A model generated the notes under the pieces. The model was not told the origin of the DNA, did not search any database, and worked only from the letters and a program-made list of their open reading frames with translations. Both the position numbers and the translations under genes were made by a program. Shown piece by piece: positions 1 through 7,785 of a stretch of DNA of 48,490 nucleotides (position 1 is the stretch's first letter; each line of letters starts with the position of its first letter). This stretch comes from Lachnospiraceae bacterium (GTDB lineage: Bacteria; Bacillota; Clostridia; Lachnospirales; Lachnospiraceae). The stretch lies in NCBI GenBank assembly GCA_017962105.1, contig JAGCVY010000004.1, positions 1 to 48,490 on the forward strand. The letters are read 5' to 3'.

Positions 1-288
1 GAGTATCGATCCGACGCGCAGCAGTTCCGGGGCTGTCAGGCAGCCGCCGTGCTGCAGTCTCACAAGGCTCTCGCCGATGTCGCTGATCCCGCCGAAGGAA
101 AGGCTTCCCTTCTTGTCGATCCGTCTCGTGGCGTCCTCCGCCTCGCGTTGCAGCAGATCCGCTTCTTCTATATTGTCGGCGGGCTGTATCTTCCCCGCCA
201 TCGCCCGGCCGAGCGTTGAGCCGGCGTAATGCAGTAACATTTCGCGTATCTTGTCAAACTCCAGTACGCGAACCGCCCTTTCGTTCAT
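1..288 (-). CDS. mutS2: MutS2 endonuclease/ribosome-rescue ATPase, N-terminal fragment
   Basis: Only the first 96 codons are in the window; the gene runs off the left edge. The translation starts MNERAVRVLEFDKIREML and continues with a helical MutS-core-like region containing GGISDIGESLVRL. This matches the amino end of MutS2, which in Firmicutes typically has an ALEFDKI opening and an FGGxxDI motif near residue 65. Known role of the family: a DNA-binding ATPase with a C-terminal Smr nuclease, acting in recombination control and, in Bacillus, in splitting collided ribosomes. The ATPase and Smr parts lie outside the window and could not be checked. The ATG at 288 follows AAAAGGAG with good spacing. 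The 300-nt region upstream carries three regular dyads and separates it from trmL. Confidence 0.85.
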   Translation of the reverse strand, partial: MNERAVRVLEFDKIREMLLHYAGSTLGRAMAGKIQPADNIEEADLLQREAEDATRRIDKKGSLSFGGISDIGESLVRLQHGGCLTAPELLRVGSIL

Positions 289-368
289 GATATCTCCTTT
301 TCAAAGGGGTTGATTGCCCGTAGTGCTGCCTTTGCGAGGCAGTCGCTGATTCGGAAATCTGTCAAAAA

Positions 369-551
369 GCAGACTTATAATCTCTCTGCCCATAATAGTC
401 TGCCTGCACTTCCCTTTGTGCGCAGAATTCTGACCCGAACCAGCAGACTTATTTGCTTTAACAGACATTTAGTCTGCATTTTATGCTTGTCGTGTTGCAA
501 TTTGATCGGACAGAGGCAGACATTTTTCGAAAAATAGTCTAAAAAGTCTGC
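369..551. repeat. Three evenly spaced GCAGACT/AGTCTGC dyads
   Basis: The mutS2 upstream region (289-587) has no convincing gene. It holds three inverted repeats of one design: GCAGACTT at 369-376 with AGTCTGC at 397-403, GCAGACTT at 443-450 with AGTCTGC at 471-477, and GCAGACA at 516-522 with AGTCTGC at 545-551. Half-site starts are 28, 28 and 29 bp apart, and units start 74 and 73 bp apart, close to seven helical turns. The sequences between arms differ. Unit 3 also contains the perfect palindrome ATTTTTCGAAAAAT (522-535). They could be operator sites for an unknown regulator or RNA hairpins; neither is proven. Confidence 0.6.
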
Positions 552-587
552 TTTTTGGACAAAACAGGTTTTCGCTTATCCATCCGT

Positions 588-1085
588 CTACCTGCTCCAG
601 GTCAGACGGTGCAGCTCCCCCTTCATTTTCATGCCTTCGAAATCGAGTTGCCGAAGTGCTTCGTAGGCCACGATCGCCACGGCGTTGCTGAGGTTCAGTG
701 AGCGCGTCTCGCCGATCATCGGGATCCGCACGCATGTGTCCTCGTGCTCCCGCAGGATCTCCTCGGGAATTCCTGCGCTCTCACGGCCGAACATGATGTA
801 GCAGCCCGGCTCGTAGCTTACCTGTGTATAGGCAAGATGGCCCTTCGTGGTCGCATAGTAGATCTTCGCACCTGGATTTCTCGCCAGAAAATCCTCGTAA
901 TCCTCGTACACCTTCACATCGAGGTTCGGCCAGTAATCGAGCCCTGCGCGCTTTAACTGCTTTTCATCGAGCGAAAACCCGAGAGGCTTGATCAGATGCA
1001 GCCGCATCCCCGTCGCCACGCAGGTGCGCCCGATGTTGCCGGTGTTCTGCGGGATCTCCGGCTGGTGTAAAACAATGTTGATCAT
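588..1085 (-). CDS. trmL: tRNA (cytidine/uridine(34)-2'-O)-methyltransferase TrmL
   Basis: A 165-aa SPOUT-class methyltransferase, the usual TrmL length of about 150-165 aa. It methylates the 2'-O of the wobble base of certain tRNA-Leu species using S-adenosylmethionine. Visible motifs are the N-terminal HQPEIPQNTGNIGRTC (residues 7-22), FGRESAGIP (99-107) and the C-terminal knot motif SLNLSNAVA (129-137), which together form the trefoil-knot SAM site. The ATG at 1085 lies 4 nt after the stop of the aminotransferase gene, whose last codons supply the GGAG of its ribosome-binding site. It is therefore the third gene of the alaR-like / aminotransferase / trmL operon. No strong terminator follows; the dyad array begins about 35 nt downstream. 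Confidence 0.93.
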   Translation of the reverse strand: MINIVLHQPEIPQNTGNIGRTCVATGMRLHLIKPLGFSLDEKQLKRAGLDYWPNLDVKVYEDYEDFLARNPGAKIYYATTKGHLAYTQVSYEPGCYIMFGRESAGIPEEILREHEDTCVRIPMIGETRSLNLSNAVAIVAYEALRQLDFEGMKMKGELHRLTWSR

Positions 1086-1089
1086 GTTG

Positions 1090-2259
1090 TTATTTCTCCG
1101 CGCGCAGCTTCGTGACGAACCGGCGCAGACGTCCCAGCGCCTCCTTGAGGTTCTCGAGCGAATACGCGTAGGAGATGCGCAGGAAGCCTTCGCCGCTGTC
1201 GCCGAACGCCGTGCCCGGTACGATCGCGACCTTCTCCTCCTGCAGCAGTTTCGTCGCGAACTCCTCGCTGCTCATACCGAACTCCGCGATGCACGGGAAC
1301 ACGTAAAATGCACCGAACGGCTCAAAGCAGGTAAGGCCCATGTCGCGCAGCTCGTGCAGCACGTAGCGTCTTCTTTTATCGTAAGCGTCGCGCATCATCG
1401 CGACGTCCTCATCACCGTTTTTGAGAGCATCCACAGCCGCGTACTGGCTCGCCGTCGGCGCGCACATGATGGCAAACTGGTGGATCTTCGTCATCTGGGA
1501 AATGATCTCCTTCGGTCCGCACGCATAGCCGAGTCTCCAGCCGGTCATGGCGTGGCCCTTGGAAAATCCGTTGATCAGGATCGTGCGCTCGCACATGCCG
1601 GGCAGAGATGCGACGGACACATGCTTCGTACCGTAGGTAAGTTCGCTGTAGATCTCATCCGAGACAACGACGATATCCTTCTCGATGCACACCTCCGCGA
1701 TGGCCTCGAGGTCTTCCTTCGTCATGATGGCGCCGGTCGGATTGTTCGGGAACGGGAGCACGAGAAGTTTCGTCTTCTCGGTGATCGCGTCGCGAAGTTC
1801 CTGCGCCGTCAGGCGGAATTCATTTTTCTCCTGAAGCGGGATTTTCACAGGCACGCCCTGTGTCAGGATGACGCACGGCTCGTAACTCACGTAACACGGC
1901 TCCGGGATGATGACCTCATCGCCCGGGCAGACCATGGCGCGGATTGCAAGATCGATCGCCTCGCTGCCGCCCACCGTCACGAGGATCTCTCCCTTCGGCT
2001 CATACAAAACGCCGTAGTGCCGGTTTACATACGCACTGATCTCGTTGCGCAACTCCACAAGACCCGCGTTCGACGTATAGTGCGTGCGCGCCTTCTCAAG
2101 GGAGTAGATGCCCTCCTCGCGGATGTGCCACGGCGTCGCAAAATCAGGTTCGCCGACACCCAGACTGATGGCACCCTTCATCTCCGTGACGATGTCGAAA
2201 AATTTGCGGATGCCCGAGGGTTTGATCCCCTCAACAGCAGGATTTAACGGATTTCTCAT
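1090..2259 (-). CDS. Class I/II PLP-dependent aminotransferase (AlaT/YugH-like)
   Basis: A 389-aa fold-type I aminotransferase. The PLP-binding signature is clear: NNPTG (172-176), DEIY (201-204) and SKGHAMTGWRLGY with the Schiff-base lysine at about K234, then R242 for the substrate carboxylate. A 2-oxoglutarate/pyruvate-type amino-acid transamination in the cytoplasm is expected. The start codon overlaps the stop of the Lrp/AsnC-family gene as ATGA, so the two are translationally coupled. The same pairing of an AsnC-type regulator with an aminotransferase is seen for Bacillus yugG/yugH (alaR/alaT), where the enzyme is an alanine transaminase. That specificity is inferred from context only; aspartate or aromatic substrates cannot be excluded. 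Confidence 0.9.
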   Translation of the reverse strand: MRNPLNPAVEGIKPSGIRKFFDIVTEMKGAISLGVGEPDFATPWHIREEGIYSLEKARTHYTSNAGLVELRNEISAYVNRHYGVLYEPKGEILVTVGGSEAIDLAIRAMVCPGDEVIIPEPCYVSYEPCVILTQGVPVKIPLQEKNEFRLTAQELRDAITEKTKLLVLPFPNNPTGAIMTKEDLEAIAEVCIEKDIVVVSDEIYSELTYGTKHVSVASLPGMCERTILINGFSKGHAMTGWRLGYACGPKEIISQMTKIHQFAIMCAPTASQYAAVDALKNGDEDVAMMRDAYDKRRRYVLHELRDMGLTCFEPFGAFYVFPCIAEFGMSSEEFATKLLQEEKVAIVPGTAFGDSGEGFLRISYAYSLENLKEALGRLRRFVTKLRAEK

Positions 2260-2744
2260 GGCGTGATCAGCATCCTTTCATCTTCAATCTTGTTCACGAG
2301 CGGAAGTCCGTGCTCCTTGTATTTCTTCAGCACAAAATGTGTCGACGTTGAGAGCACCGAATCCATCGGAGAGAGTTTGCTCGACACAAATTCCGCAACG
2401 CTCTGCAGCGTCTTGCCGTGGATCATCACGCACAGGTCAAATCCGCCGGACATAAGAAACACGGCATCAACCTCCTCGAACTGGTAGATCCGCTCTGCGA
2501 TCTTGTCGAAGCCCTGGCCTCTCTGGGGCGTCACCTTGACCTCGATCATCGCCGTGACGAGCTGGCGGTCGGTCTTATCCCAATCGATCAGCGTAGGATA
2601 ACCGCAGATCACACGGTCCTCCTCCATCTCCTTGATGGATGCCGCTACGGTCTCCTCGCTCTCGCCGAGCATGACGGCGAGCTCCTGCACCGTTAATTTT
2701 GCGTTTTGATCCAGACTCTCCAAGATTCTCATGTCCACTGCCAT
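2256..2744 (-). CDS. Lrp/AsnC-family transcriptional regulator (AlaR/YugG-like)
   Basis: A 162-aa regulator with an N-terminal winged helix (residues about 5-50, LDQNAKLTVQELAVMLG) and a C-terminal RAM ligand-binding/oligomerisation domain (about 65-145, containing MIEVKVTPQRG and SGGFDLCVMIHG). Lrp/AsnC proteins bind amino acids and usually control the gene next to them and their own gene. The ATG at 2744 follows a perfect AAAGGAGG. Its stop overlaps the aminotransferase start by 4 nt, which supports control of the alanine-transaminase-like operon. No clear sigma-A promoter was identified in the 75 nt upstream, which also separate it from the AIR-synthase-like gene. Confidence 0.9.
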   Translation of the reverse strand: MAVDMRILESLDQNAKLTVQELAVMLGESEETVAASIKEMEEDRVICGYPTLIDWDKTDRQLVTAMIEVKVTPQRGQGFDKIAERIYQFEEVDAVFLMSGGFDLCVMIHGKTLQSVAEFVSSKLSPMDSVLSTSTHFVLKKYKEHGLPLVNKIEDERMLITP

Positions 2745-2819
2745 GTTTATATCCTCCTTTAATCTATCCGATAGTATTCCTTCGACGCGTCTGTGATTTA
2801 CAACCTTTGTATCGCTGCT

Positions 2820-3875
2820 TTAGGCTCCCCCGCGATAGGGTTCCAGATACCGTTCTTCTCCCCGGTTTTCTATGATCCTGGCGGCTTCCTTCGTAAGATA
2901 TCCGATGACGGCCGTCTCTGCCTTCTGCAGCATCTCTGAATCATCCCCCTGTAGCGCCTTCATCAACCTCTCCGGCTCCGCTGTCACGAAGAGCACACTT
3001 CCTCCGGTCGGGATCTGGTAGGGATCGATGTCCGTCACTTCACAAACTTCTATGGTGATCTGGACGATCGGTATCGCCGGCAAATCCACCCGCATGCCGC
3101 ACTTCAGCTTTTCACCGAGCTTCCAAAGAGCTCCGTACACTCCTCCGTCACCGCCGGGAATTGCCGCTGCCGCGCCACAGGCAAGACCGGCGCAGATTGT
3201 CTCCACTGTCGCCGCCTGCTTCGGCAGTTCCTCCGCATCCTCCAGAAAATGCTTCGGGTACCGCGCTTCCATCGTTCCCCGGTTCGCCTCATACAACAGA
3301 AGTGTTCCTTCGATTCCCGCAGTTCCCGCCATCACGATGTACCATGTCGGTTCTGCCGTATTGACTGCGTCGGCGTCTGTAGCCGCTTGACCTGTCGCAT
3401 CGGAAACATCTGCCTTCGCGACATCTCCCGCCGTCTCGGTTTCCGTCGTCACGGCATTCCTCGCCGGTTCGCCGCTGGCGCTCACATGGGCAAGCACATC
3501 CCCGCGTCTCTCCCGGACAACAGTCACGTCCTCAAAAGCCGCTGCCTCGTACGCCGGCCGCAGGTACTCCCGGATGTCCGCCTCCGGCATCTCCTCGGGC
3601 ACGCTCAGAAGCAGTGTCATCGCCGCTGCCTGCCGTCCGATCGCGGCCAGAGCTGCTTCGGCTCTTCTCACCGCCATCGCGGCGATCCGGAAATCCGTGC
3701 CCGCCATCGTCCCGGTTGCGGTGCAAAGCTTCCTGTCGGCTTCCGCGGCGATCGCGATCCGTTCGGAAACATCCGTATCCTCGCCGAATCCCGCCGGACG
3801 CCGTCGCAGGTACCGCTCGCGGCCGAGCCGCGTCGTGAGACGCTCTTTTTCCGCTGTTCCGACCGGACCGATCAT
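2820..3875 (-). CDS. Degenerate AIR-synthase/HypE-related protein
   Basis: A 351-aa protein related to the clostridial AIR-synthase (PurM/HypE-like) family. The C-terminal half aligns by eye with the PurM C-terminal domain: YIVMAGTAGIEGTLLL, GGVYGALWKLGEKLKCGM and IPIVQITIEVCEVTDIDPY, ending in a GGSVLFV strand. Intact relatives have a DVTEGG-type loop here; this one has PGGDGG. The N-terminal nucleotide-binding half keeps only a GFGED remnant and carries an Ala/Thr/Asp-rich linker near the middle. It may therefore not bind ATP normally. The ATG at 3875 follows GGGAGGG; an upstream in-frame extension to 4091 overlaps the neighbouring terminator and is rejected. Function unknown; hydrogenase maturation should not be assumed. 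Confidence 0.6.
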   Translation of the reverse strand: MIGPVGTAEKERLTTRLGRERYLRRRPAGFGEDTDVSERIAIAAEADRKLCTATGTMAGTDFRIAAMAVRRAEAALAAIGRQAAAMTLLLSVPEEMPEADIREYLRPAYEAAAFEDVTVVRERRGDVLAHVSASGEPARNAVTTETETAGDVAKADVSDATGQAATDADAVNTAEPTWYIVMAGTAGIEGTLLLYEANRGTMEARYPKHFLEDAEELPKQAATVETICAGLACGAAAAIPGGDGGVYGALWKLGEKLKCGMRVDLPAIPIVQITIEVCEVTDIDPYQIPTGGSVLFVTAEPERLMKALQGDDSEMLQKAETAVIGYLTKEAARIIENRGEERYLEPYRGGA

Positions 3876-3980
3876 CTGCGGCACCCTCCCGTGATCACAT
3901 GCTCCGGCCTTAGTCCGCCGGGCGCAGGGAACAATATCCCATAATCGCTTTATTTTACCATAAACCCCATGCAAATGCAA

Positions 3981-4047
3981 AGAAAAAGAACCGGATTCCC
4001 CCGCCGGATGCGGTTGTCCCCACATCCCGGTCACGGAAAATCCGGTT
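3981..4047 (-). terminator. Intrinsic terminator of the diguanylate cyclase gene
   Basis: The inverted repeat AACCGGAT (3989-3996) / ATCCGGTT (4040-4047) is followed, reading the minus strand, by CTTTTTCTTT. It lies about 30 nt after the GGDEF gene stop codon at 4076. The loop is long (43 nt) and contains further GC-rich pairing. Confidence 0.6.
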
Positions 4048-4075
4048 CGTATTATTCGCTGTAATACACGCCGTT

Positions 4076-5167
4076 TCACTCGTACACGCACACGCTGCTC
4101 TCCGGGTCGTTTTTTGCCCGGTACAGCGCGGTGTCAGCCTTCTTGAACAATTCCGAGTAGCCTGTTTCTGCGCCGCTGTACAGCGCAATGCCGATGCTTG
4201 CTCCGACCCTCTGCCCGGTCTCCGGCAGCGCAACCCCTTCCGAGGCGCCCGCGAGGATGTCCGCCGCTATGCGGAAGGCGGTGTCGCGATCGTTGGTATC
4301 TTTTCGGAAAATGACGAACTCGTCACCGCCGAACCGACCTACGATCTCGCTATCGGTGAACATTTTCCGAAGAACGGCGCCGAGCTGCTCGATGACGCTG
4401 TCGCCGACATCGTGCCCGAAGGTGTCATTGATGGATTTGAAGCGGTCCACGTCCAGCACGAACAGGATGCCCTTCGACGTGGCGCTGTCCGCGAGAAACG
4501 CGTTGATCTCCCTGGTTAGAGCGCCCTTGTTCCTAAGGCCTGTCAGCTCATCGGTATCCTTTTGGATATTGATCTTTCTCGTCAGGACGAACTCCCGAAT
4601 GCGGACGGCGTTGGCTATGATGCTTAAGAAAATGCCTACGATAGTAAAGATGATCACGTTGATCACGTCAACCATCCAGATATCGTACGGCTTCACATAC
4701 CTCATCCAGGTGAGGAACACCACCGACGCCGCGCTCAGCTCGAGCGCCATGAAGAACGGCCGGTCGATGATGAACATCGGCGTGATCAGCAGCAGGGCGA
4801 TAAAGGTTGTCGCCGGTGCCACCGGGTTATTTTTCGAGATAAAGCAGCCGAACAGAAAGAGCAGGAAGATCGACAGATAGATGATCACCTGCGCGAAGGG
4901 CGAATCTTTACGCAAAACAAAGAAAAAGACGATCACCGAAGCGGAATACACAAAGGCGGCCAGATAGATGACGATGTTGGACCGGAGGAGGTCGTTGGCC
5001 AGCGCCGTGAGGCACAGCGCCGCGAAAACCGCAGCCATGAAGAAATGGAGGATCCGCCACACAACAAAATTCGAGACATACGTATCCTTCCGGATCTTGT
5101 TGTATTCATCCGGGCTGGTCCCGCAGTAGAACAAGTAATTGCGTATGGTTCGTAATAAAGCCTTCAT
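4076..5167 (-). CDS. Membrane-bound GGDEF diguanylate cyclase
   Basis: A 363-aa protein with about six predicted membrane helices (residues about 35-190) followed by a GGDEF domain. The core motif GRFGGDEF is intact (GGDEF at 280-284), as is the upstream FVLDVDRFKSINDTFGHDVGD metal/substrate region. It should make cyclic di-GMP from two GTP. The usual inhibitory RxxD site before GGDEF is replaced by TDSE, so product feedback at the canonical I-site is probably absent. The start at 5167 follows GAAGGAA; an earlier in-frame ATG at 5218 lacks a ribosome-binding site. It is followed by a terminator, so it is probably monocistronic or the last gene after the ABC operon. The membrane part may sense a signal but has no recognisable sensory domain. 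Confidence 0.88.
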   Translation of the reverse strand: MKALLRTIRNYLFYCGTSPDEYNKIRKDTYVSNFVVWRILHFFMAAVFAALCLTALANDLLRSNIVIYLAAFVYSASVIVFFFVLRKDSPFAQVIIYLSIFLLFLFGCFISKNNPVAPATTFIALLLITPMFIIDRPFFMALELSAASVVFLTWMRYVKPYDIWMVDVINVIIFTIVGIFLSIIANAVRIREFVLTRKINIQKDTDELTGLRNKGALTREINAFLADSATSKGILFVLDVDRFKSINDTFGHDVGDSVIEQLGAVLRKMFTDSEIVGRFGGDEFVIFRKDTNDRDTAFRIAADILAGASEGVALPETGQRVGASIGIALYSGAETGYSELFKKADTALYRAKNDPESSVCVYE

Positions 5168-5262
5168 GGTCGGTTCCTTCGTGTTGTTTTTTCCTCTATT
5201 CGCTGTTCCCCCAAACACAAATATAGTTTCTTACCCTTCCCCGACGGGATCCCAATACCGGA

Positions 5263-6525
5263 TCACCGGTTTCTCTCCGGAATGGACAGTAACGCCGACA
5301 CCCCCAAAAGAGCGGCGGTTGACGCAGCCAACACCCAGATGGTCCTGCCGTTGAAGATCCGCAGATAGTACTGCGGTGCAAGGACCGCACGGACAAAGCG
5401 GATCACGGGCATCGTCTGTCCGATATCCAGAAGGATCGGGCAGCACAGATAGCTGATCAGCACAAGGATCGGGATCATCGCGCAGACCGCGTGCACCGAC
5501 GGGATCAGGAACCGTAAAATGTTGCAAAGCCCGGTGATGAGAAGCACGTACAAAAGCATCGAGACAAGCTCCCGCCCCGTGACTGTCCACAGACCGCTGA
5601 TGCCAAGGCACACAAGGCCCACAATGCCGGCCATGGCCGTCGGCAGCAGGATCGATGCAAAGGAGATCAGAGGCCTGCGCTCCCTCGCCATGACGCGGAA
5701 CCGTCCCTCGGCGTCATCCTGATACCAGAACACCAGACCCGCAAGGCCGGCCAAAAGCACAAAGATGGCGATGGTGCCCCGGATCGGTTTCTTCAAAACG
5801 CTGATGGCATCGTGTTTCTTTTCCTCGATGAAGAGTTCCCCATCCTTCGTCGCGGTGGTGACGTAGTCCACAAGCTTGCTGTTGGCCATCTCGTCGCCGA
5901 ACTTCTTCCGAAGCTTCGCCTCCGCCGAGGCCCGGTCCGTCACGACGCCGCTGCGGGTCGTGAGATACTCTAAGATCAGGTCCTTGCCGAGGATCCGGAT
6001 CAGCTTGATGTACGCAATCTCGTTGACGAACTCACCGTACACGGTCTGGTCCGACACGACCGCCGTGATCAGCCCCTGCCACTCGTCGGTCAGCAGCTTT
6101 TCCGCCAGATCCTTGTCGAAGCAGTACCCGCACTCAGCGCGGCCTGACGCCACATCGCTGTACAGGTCCTCTTCCTCCGTGCACTCGTAGAAGACGAAGA
6201 GCTCGGGGACATTTTCCGAAATCTCCTTGAGATACGTCTTCGCAAACTCGTCTTTCTGCTCAAAATACACCGCCACGTGCAGCTTTCCGTCGTCCGCCGT
6301 GATCAGCGCGCGGTAGAGAAGAAGCACCGCAGGCAGCATAAGGAAGATAAGCACAAAGGACGGCTTCTTCAAAAACCGCTTCGCCGTCAAAAGGATCCAA
6401 GTAAAGAAGCGCTTCACCGCGCCCTTCGCCTTGTCCGCCCCCGTGATGGTGCTCACGGAGAGCTCCTCCGGCGTTGCAAATCCGTCCCGCGGCGATAGGT
6501 TCGATTGTCGATTCAAATCCGTCAC
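5263..6525 (-). CDS. ABC-2 type transporter permease (second permease of the operon)
   Basis: A 420-aa membrane protein. One helix follows a short cytoplasmic tail (about residues 55-75, FVLIFLMLPAVLLLY). A large extracytoplasmic domain of about 190 residues comes next, then a C-terminal block of five or six helices (about 255-415). This is the ABC-2/YhgE-like exporter architecture. A GTG start at 6525 is chosen because GTGA overlaps the stop of the first permease gene and GGAGGG sits 7 nt before it. The ATG 15 nt upstream has no ribosome-binding site. It is the last gene of the operon and probably forms a heterodimer with the first permease, driven by the ATPase at 9460-10152. Substrate unknown. 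Confidence 0.8.
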   Translation of the reverse strand: MTDLNRQSNLSPRDGFATPEELSVSTITGADKAKGAVKRFFTWILLTAKRFLKKPSFVLIFLMLPAVLLLYRALITADDGKLHVAVYFEQKDEFAKTYLKEISENVPELFVFYECTEEEDLYSDVASGRAECGYCFDKDLAEKLLTDEWQGLITAVVSDQTVYGEFVNEIAYIKLIRILGKDLILEYLTTRSGVVTDRASAEAKLRKKFGDEMANSKLVDYVTTATKDGELFIEEKKHDAISVLKKPIRGTIAIFVLLAGLAGLVFWYQDDAEGRFRVMARERRPLISFASILLPTAMAGIVGLVCLGISGLWTVTGRELVSMLLYVLLITGLCNILRFLIPSVHAVCAMIPILVLISYLCCPILLDIGQTMPVIRFVRAVLAPQYYLRIFNGRTIWVLAASTAALLGVSALLSIPERNR

Positions 6526-7775
6526 CGCTGTTCCCTCCATCGATTCAGGGACATGATCCCCACCGTCACAAGCCAGGCAACAAGCGCCTCCCCCAAAAGG
6601 AGAGCCGTGTTCACCCAATCAACCTTCTGCCGCAGTCCGCCCACCGAAACCTTAAGCATCGTAAAGGTCGGGAGGTATCTTCCGACGTGGCGCACGGCCT
6701 TGGGCAGGTACGCCGACGGCACGATGCAGCCCGAAGCGTATCCCATGAGAGCCGTGAGCAGGAACAACAGAAGGATACCGCCGATCTGATTGGCGGAAAA
6801 TGTGTACACCAACAGAACCAGAGCAGCCGCCACCGTAAGAAGCGGAAGACCCGCCAGATACCATTTGCGGAGCTCTGCGAATTTCGTGATCGCAAAATAC
6901 TTCTCCATCGTGTCGGGCTTTGCAAGCCATGTGACATACAGTCCGAGGAACACGGTGGTGTAGAAGATGAAGAACAAGAGCAATACGGCGAGATACCGGG
7001 CCAGCGCAAGCTGCGGGGACTTGATCCCGTGCATCGCAAGCTGGTCCTCCAGGGAGCGCGCATCGCCCTTTAAGAGCGTTCCGCACGCCACGCCGCCGAG
7101 CATCAGAAGCATCACGACGCCGGCACAGAAATAGTACTGGAACAGGGTCTGCCCGCCCGTGTCGGAGGCGTCCGCCTTGACAAAGGTGTCCTCGCGGTTG
7201 ATGACGCGGGCCGCCATATACAATTCCATCTCGTTCTGCAGATCGGTGAGCTGCTGGTTCGAAAGGCCGTAGTCCGCCGCCACCTCCAGACCGCCGAGAA
7301 CGTACGACGAGGAGACGGAGATCAGGCCGCATCCCACCTCGATCAGACCCTCCATCAGCCCCTGGTCCAGGCTGTTCATGGTCGGGGGCTCGTAAAATTT
7401 TGCGGGCTCCGGCGTTCCGGTGTCGAAGATTTTCGAGATGTAATCCGGCGGGAACACCATGGCGCCGTCGTATTTTCCGTCCTTGATGCCCTGAATGGCC
7501 TCCTCCTCGGTGGTCTCGGTGAACCGGTACACCGACGAGGCGCTGGCGGAGGACTGCAGAACGTCCATGCCGTAGTTCTTCAGATACGTATCCTGCATCA
7601 CGAGGGCAATCTCCACGCGGTCGTCCTTCTCCTCCTTCGAGAGGGCGGCGTTGCCGGCAAGCGCGACCACGACGAAGAGGGTCACCAGCAAAGCGGTGCC
7701 CAAATAGTACTGCGGCAGGATTTTCACTGCGCGTTTACCCTCGAGGCCGAGGAATTTCCGAAACAATCTTGACAT
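6522..7775 (-). CDS. ABC-2 type transporter permease (first permease)
   Basis: A 417-aa protein with the same plan as its downstream partner: one N-terminal helix (about residues 25-45), a large outside domain (about 50-215) and a cluster of about six helices from 215 to the end. It is preceded by AGGAG and starts 10 nt after the stop of the 545-aa membrane-anchored protein. Its last codon overlaps the next permease start. Two related but divergent permeases with large extracytoplasmic domains suggest an exporter of a bulky or amphipathic compound or a resistance/immunity pump. The family does not fix the substrate. Confidence 0.82.
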   Translation of the reverse strand: MSRLFRKFLGLEGKRAVKILPQYYLGTALLVTLFVVVALAGNAALSKEEKDDRVEIALVMQDTYLKNYGMDVLQSSASASSVYRFTETTEEEAIQGIKDGKYDGAMVFPPDYISKIFDTGTPEPAKFYEPPTMNSLDQGLMEGLIEVGCGLISVSSSYVLGGLEVAADYGLSNQQLTDLQNEMELYMAARVINREDTFVKADASDTGGQTLFQYYFCAGVVMLLMLGGVACGTLLKGDARSLEDQLAMHGIKSPQLALARYLAVLLLFFIFYTTVFLGLYVTWLAKPDTMEKYFAITKFAELRKWYLAGLPLLTVAAALVLLVYTFSANQIGGILLLFLLTALMGYASGCIVPSAYLPKAVRHVGRYLPTFTMLKVSVGGLRQKVDWVNTALLLGEALVAWLVTVGIMSLNRWREQR

Positions 7776-7785
7776 GTCCGGTCTC

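Noticed and set aside
310-537. 75-codon plus-strand open frame in the mutS2 upstream region
   Set aside because: Low-complexity translation, no ribosome-binding site, and it lies over the dyad array.
369-551. CRISPR-like array before mutS2
   Set aside because: Only short arms are conserved, the interior differs between units, and there are no cas genes.
988-2247. 419-codon plus-strand open frame opposite the aminotransferase and trmL
   Set aside because: Antisense shadow; the minus-strand genes have clear motifs, ribosome-binding sites and coupled starts.
3876-4091. 72-residue N-terminal extension of the AIR-synthase-like protein
   Set aside because: It covers the GGDEF gene terminator and lacks a ribosome-binding site; the ATG at 3875 has GGGAGGG.
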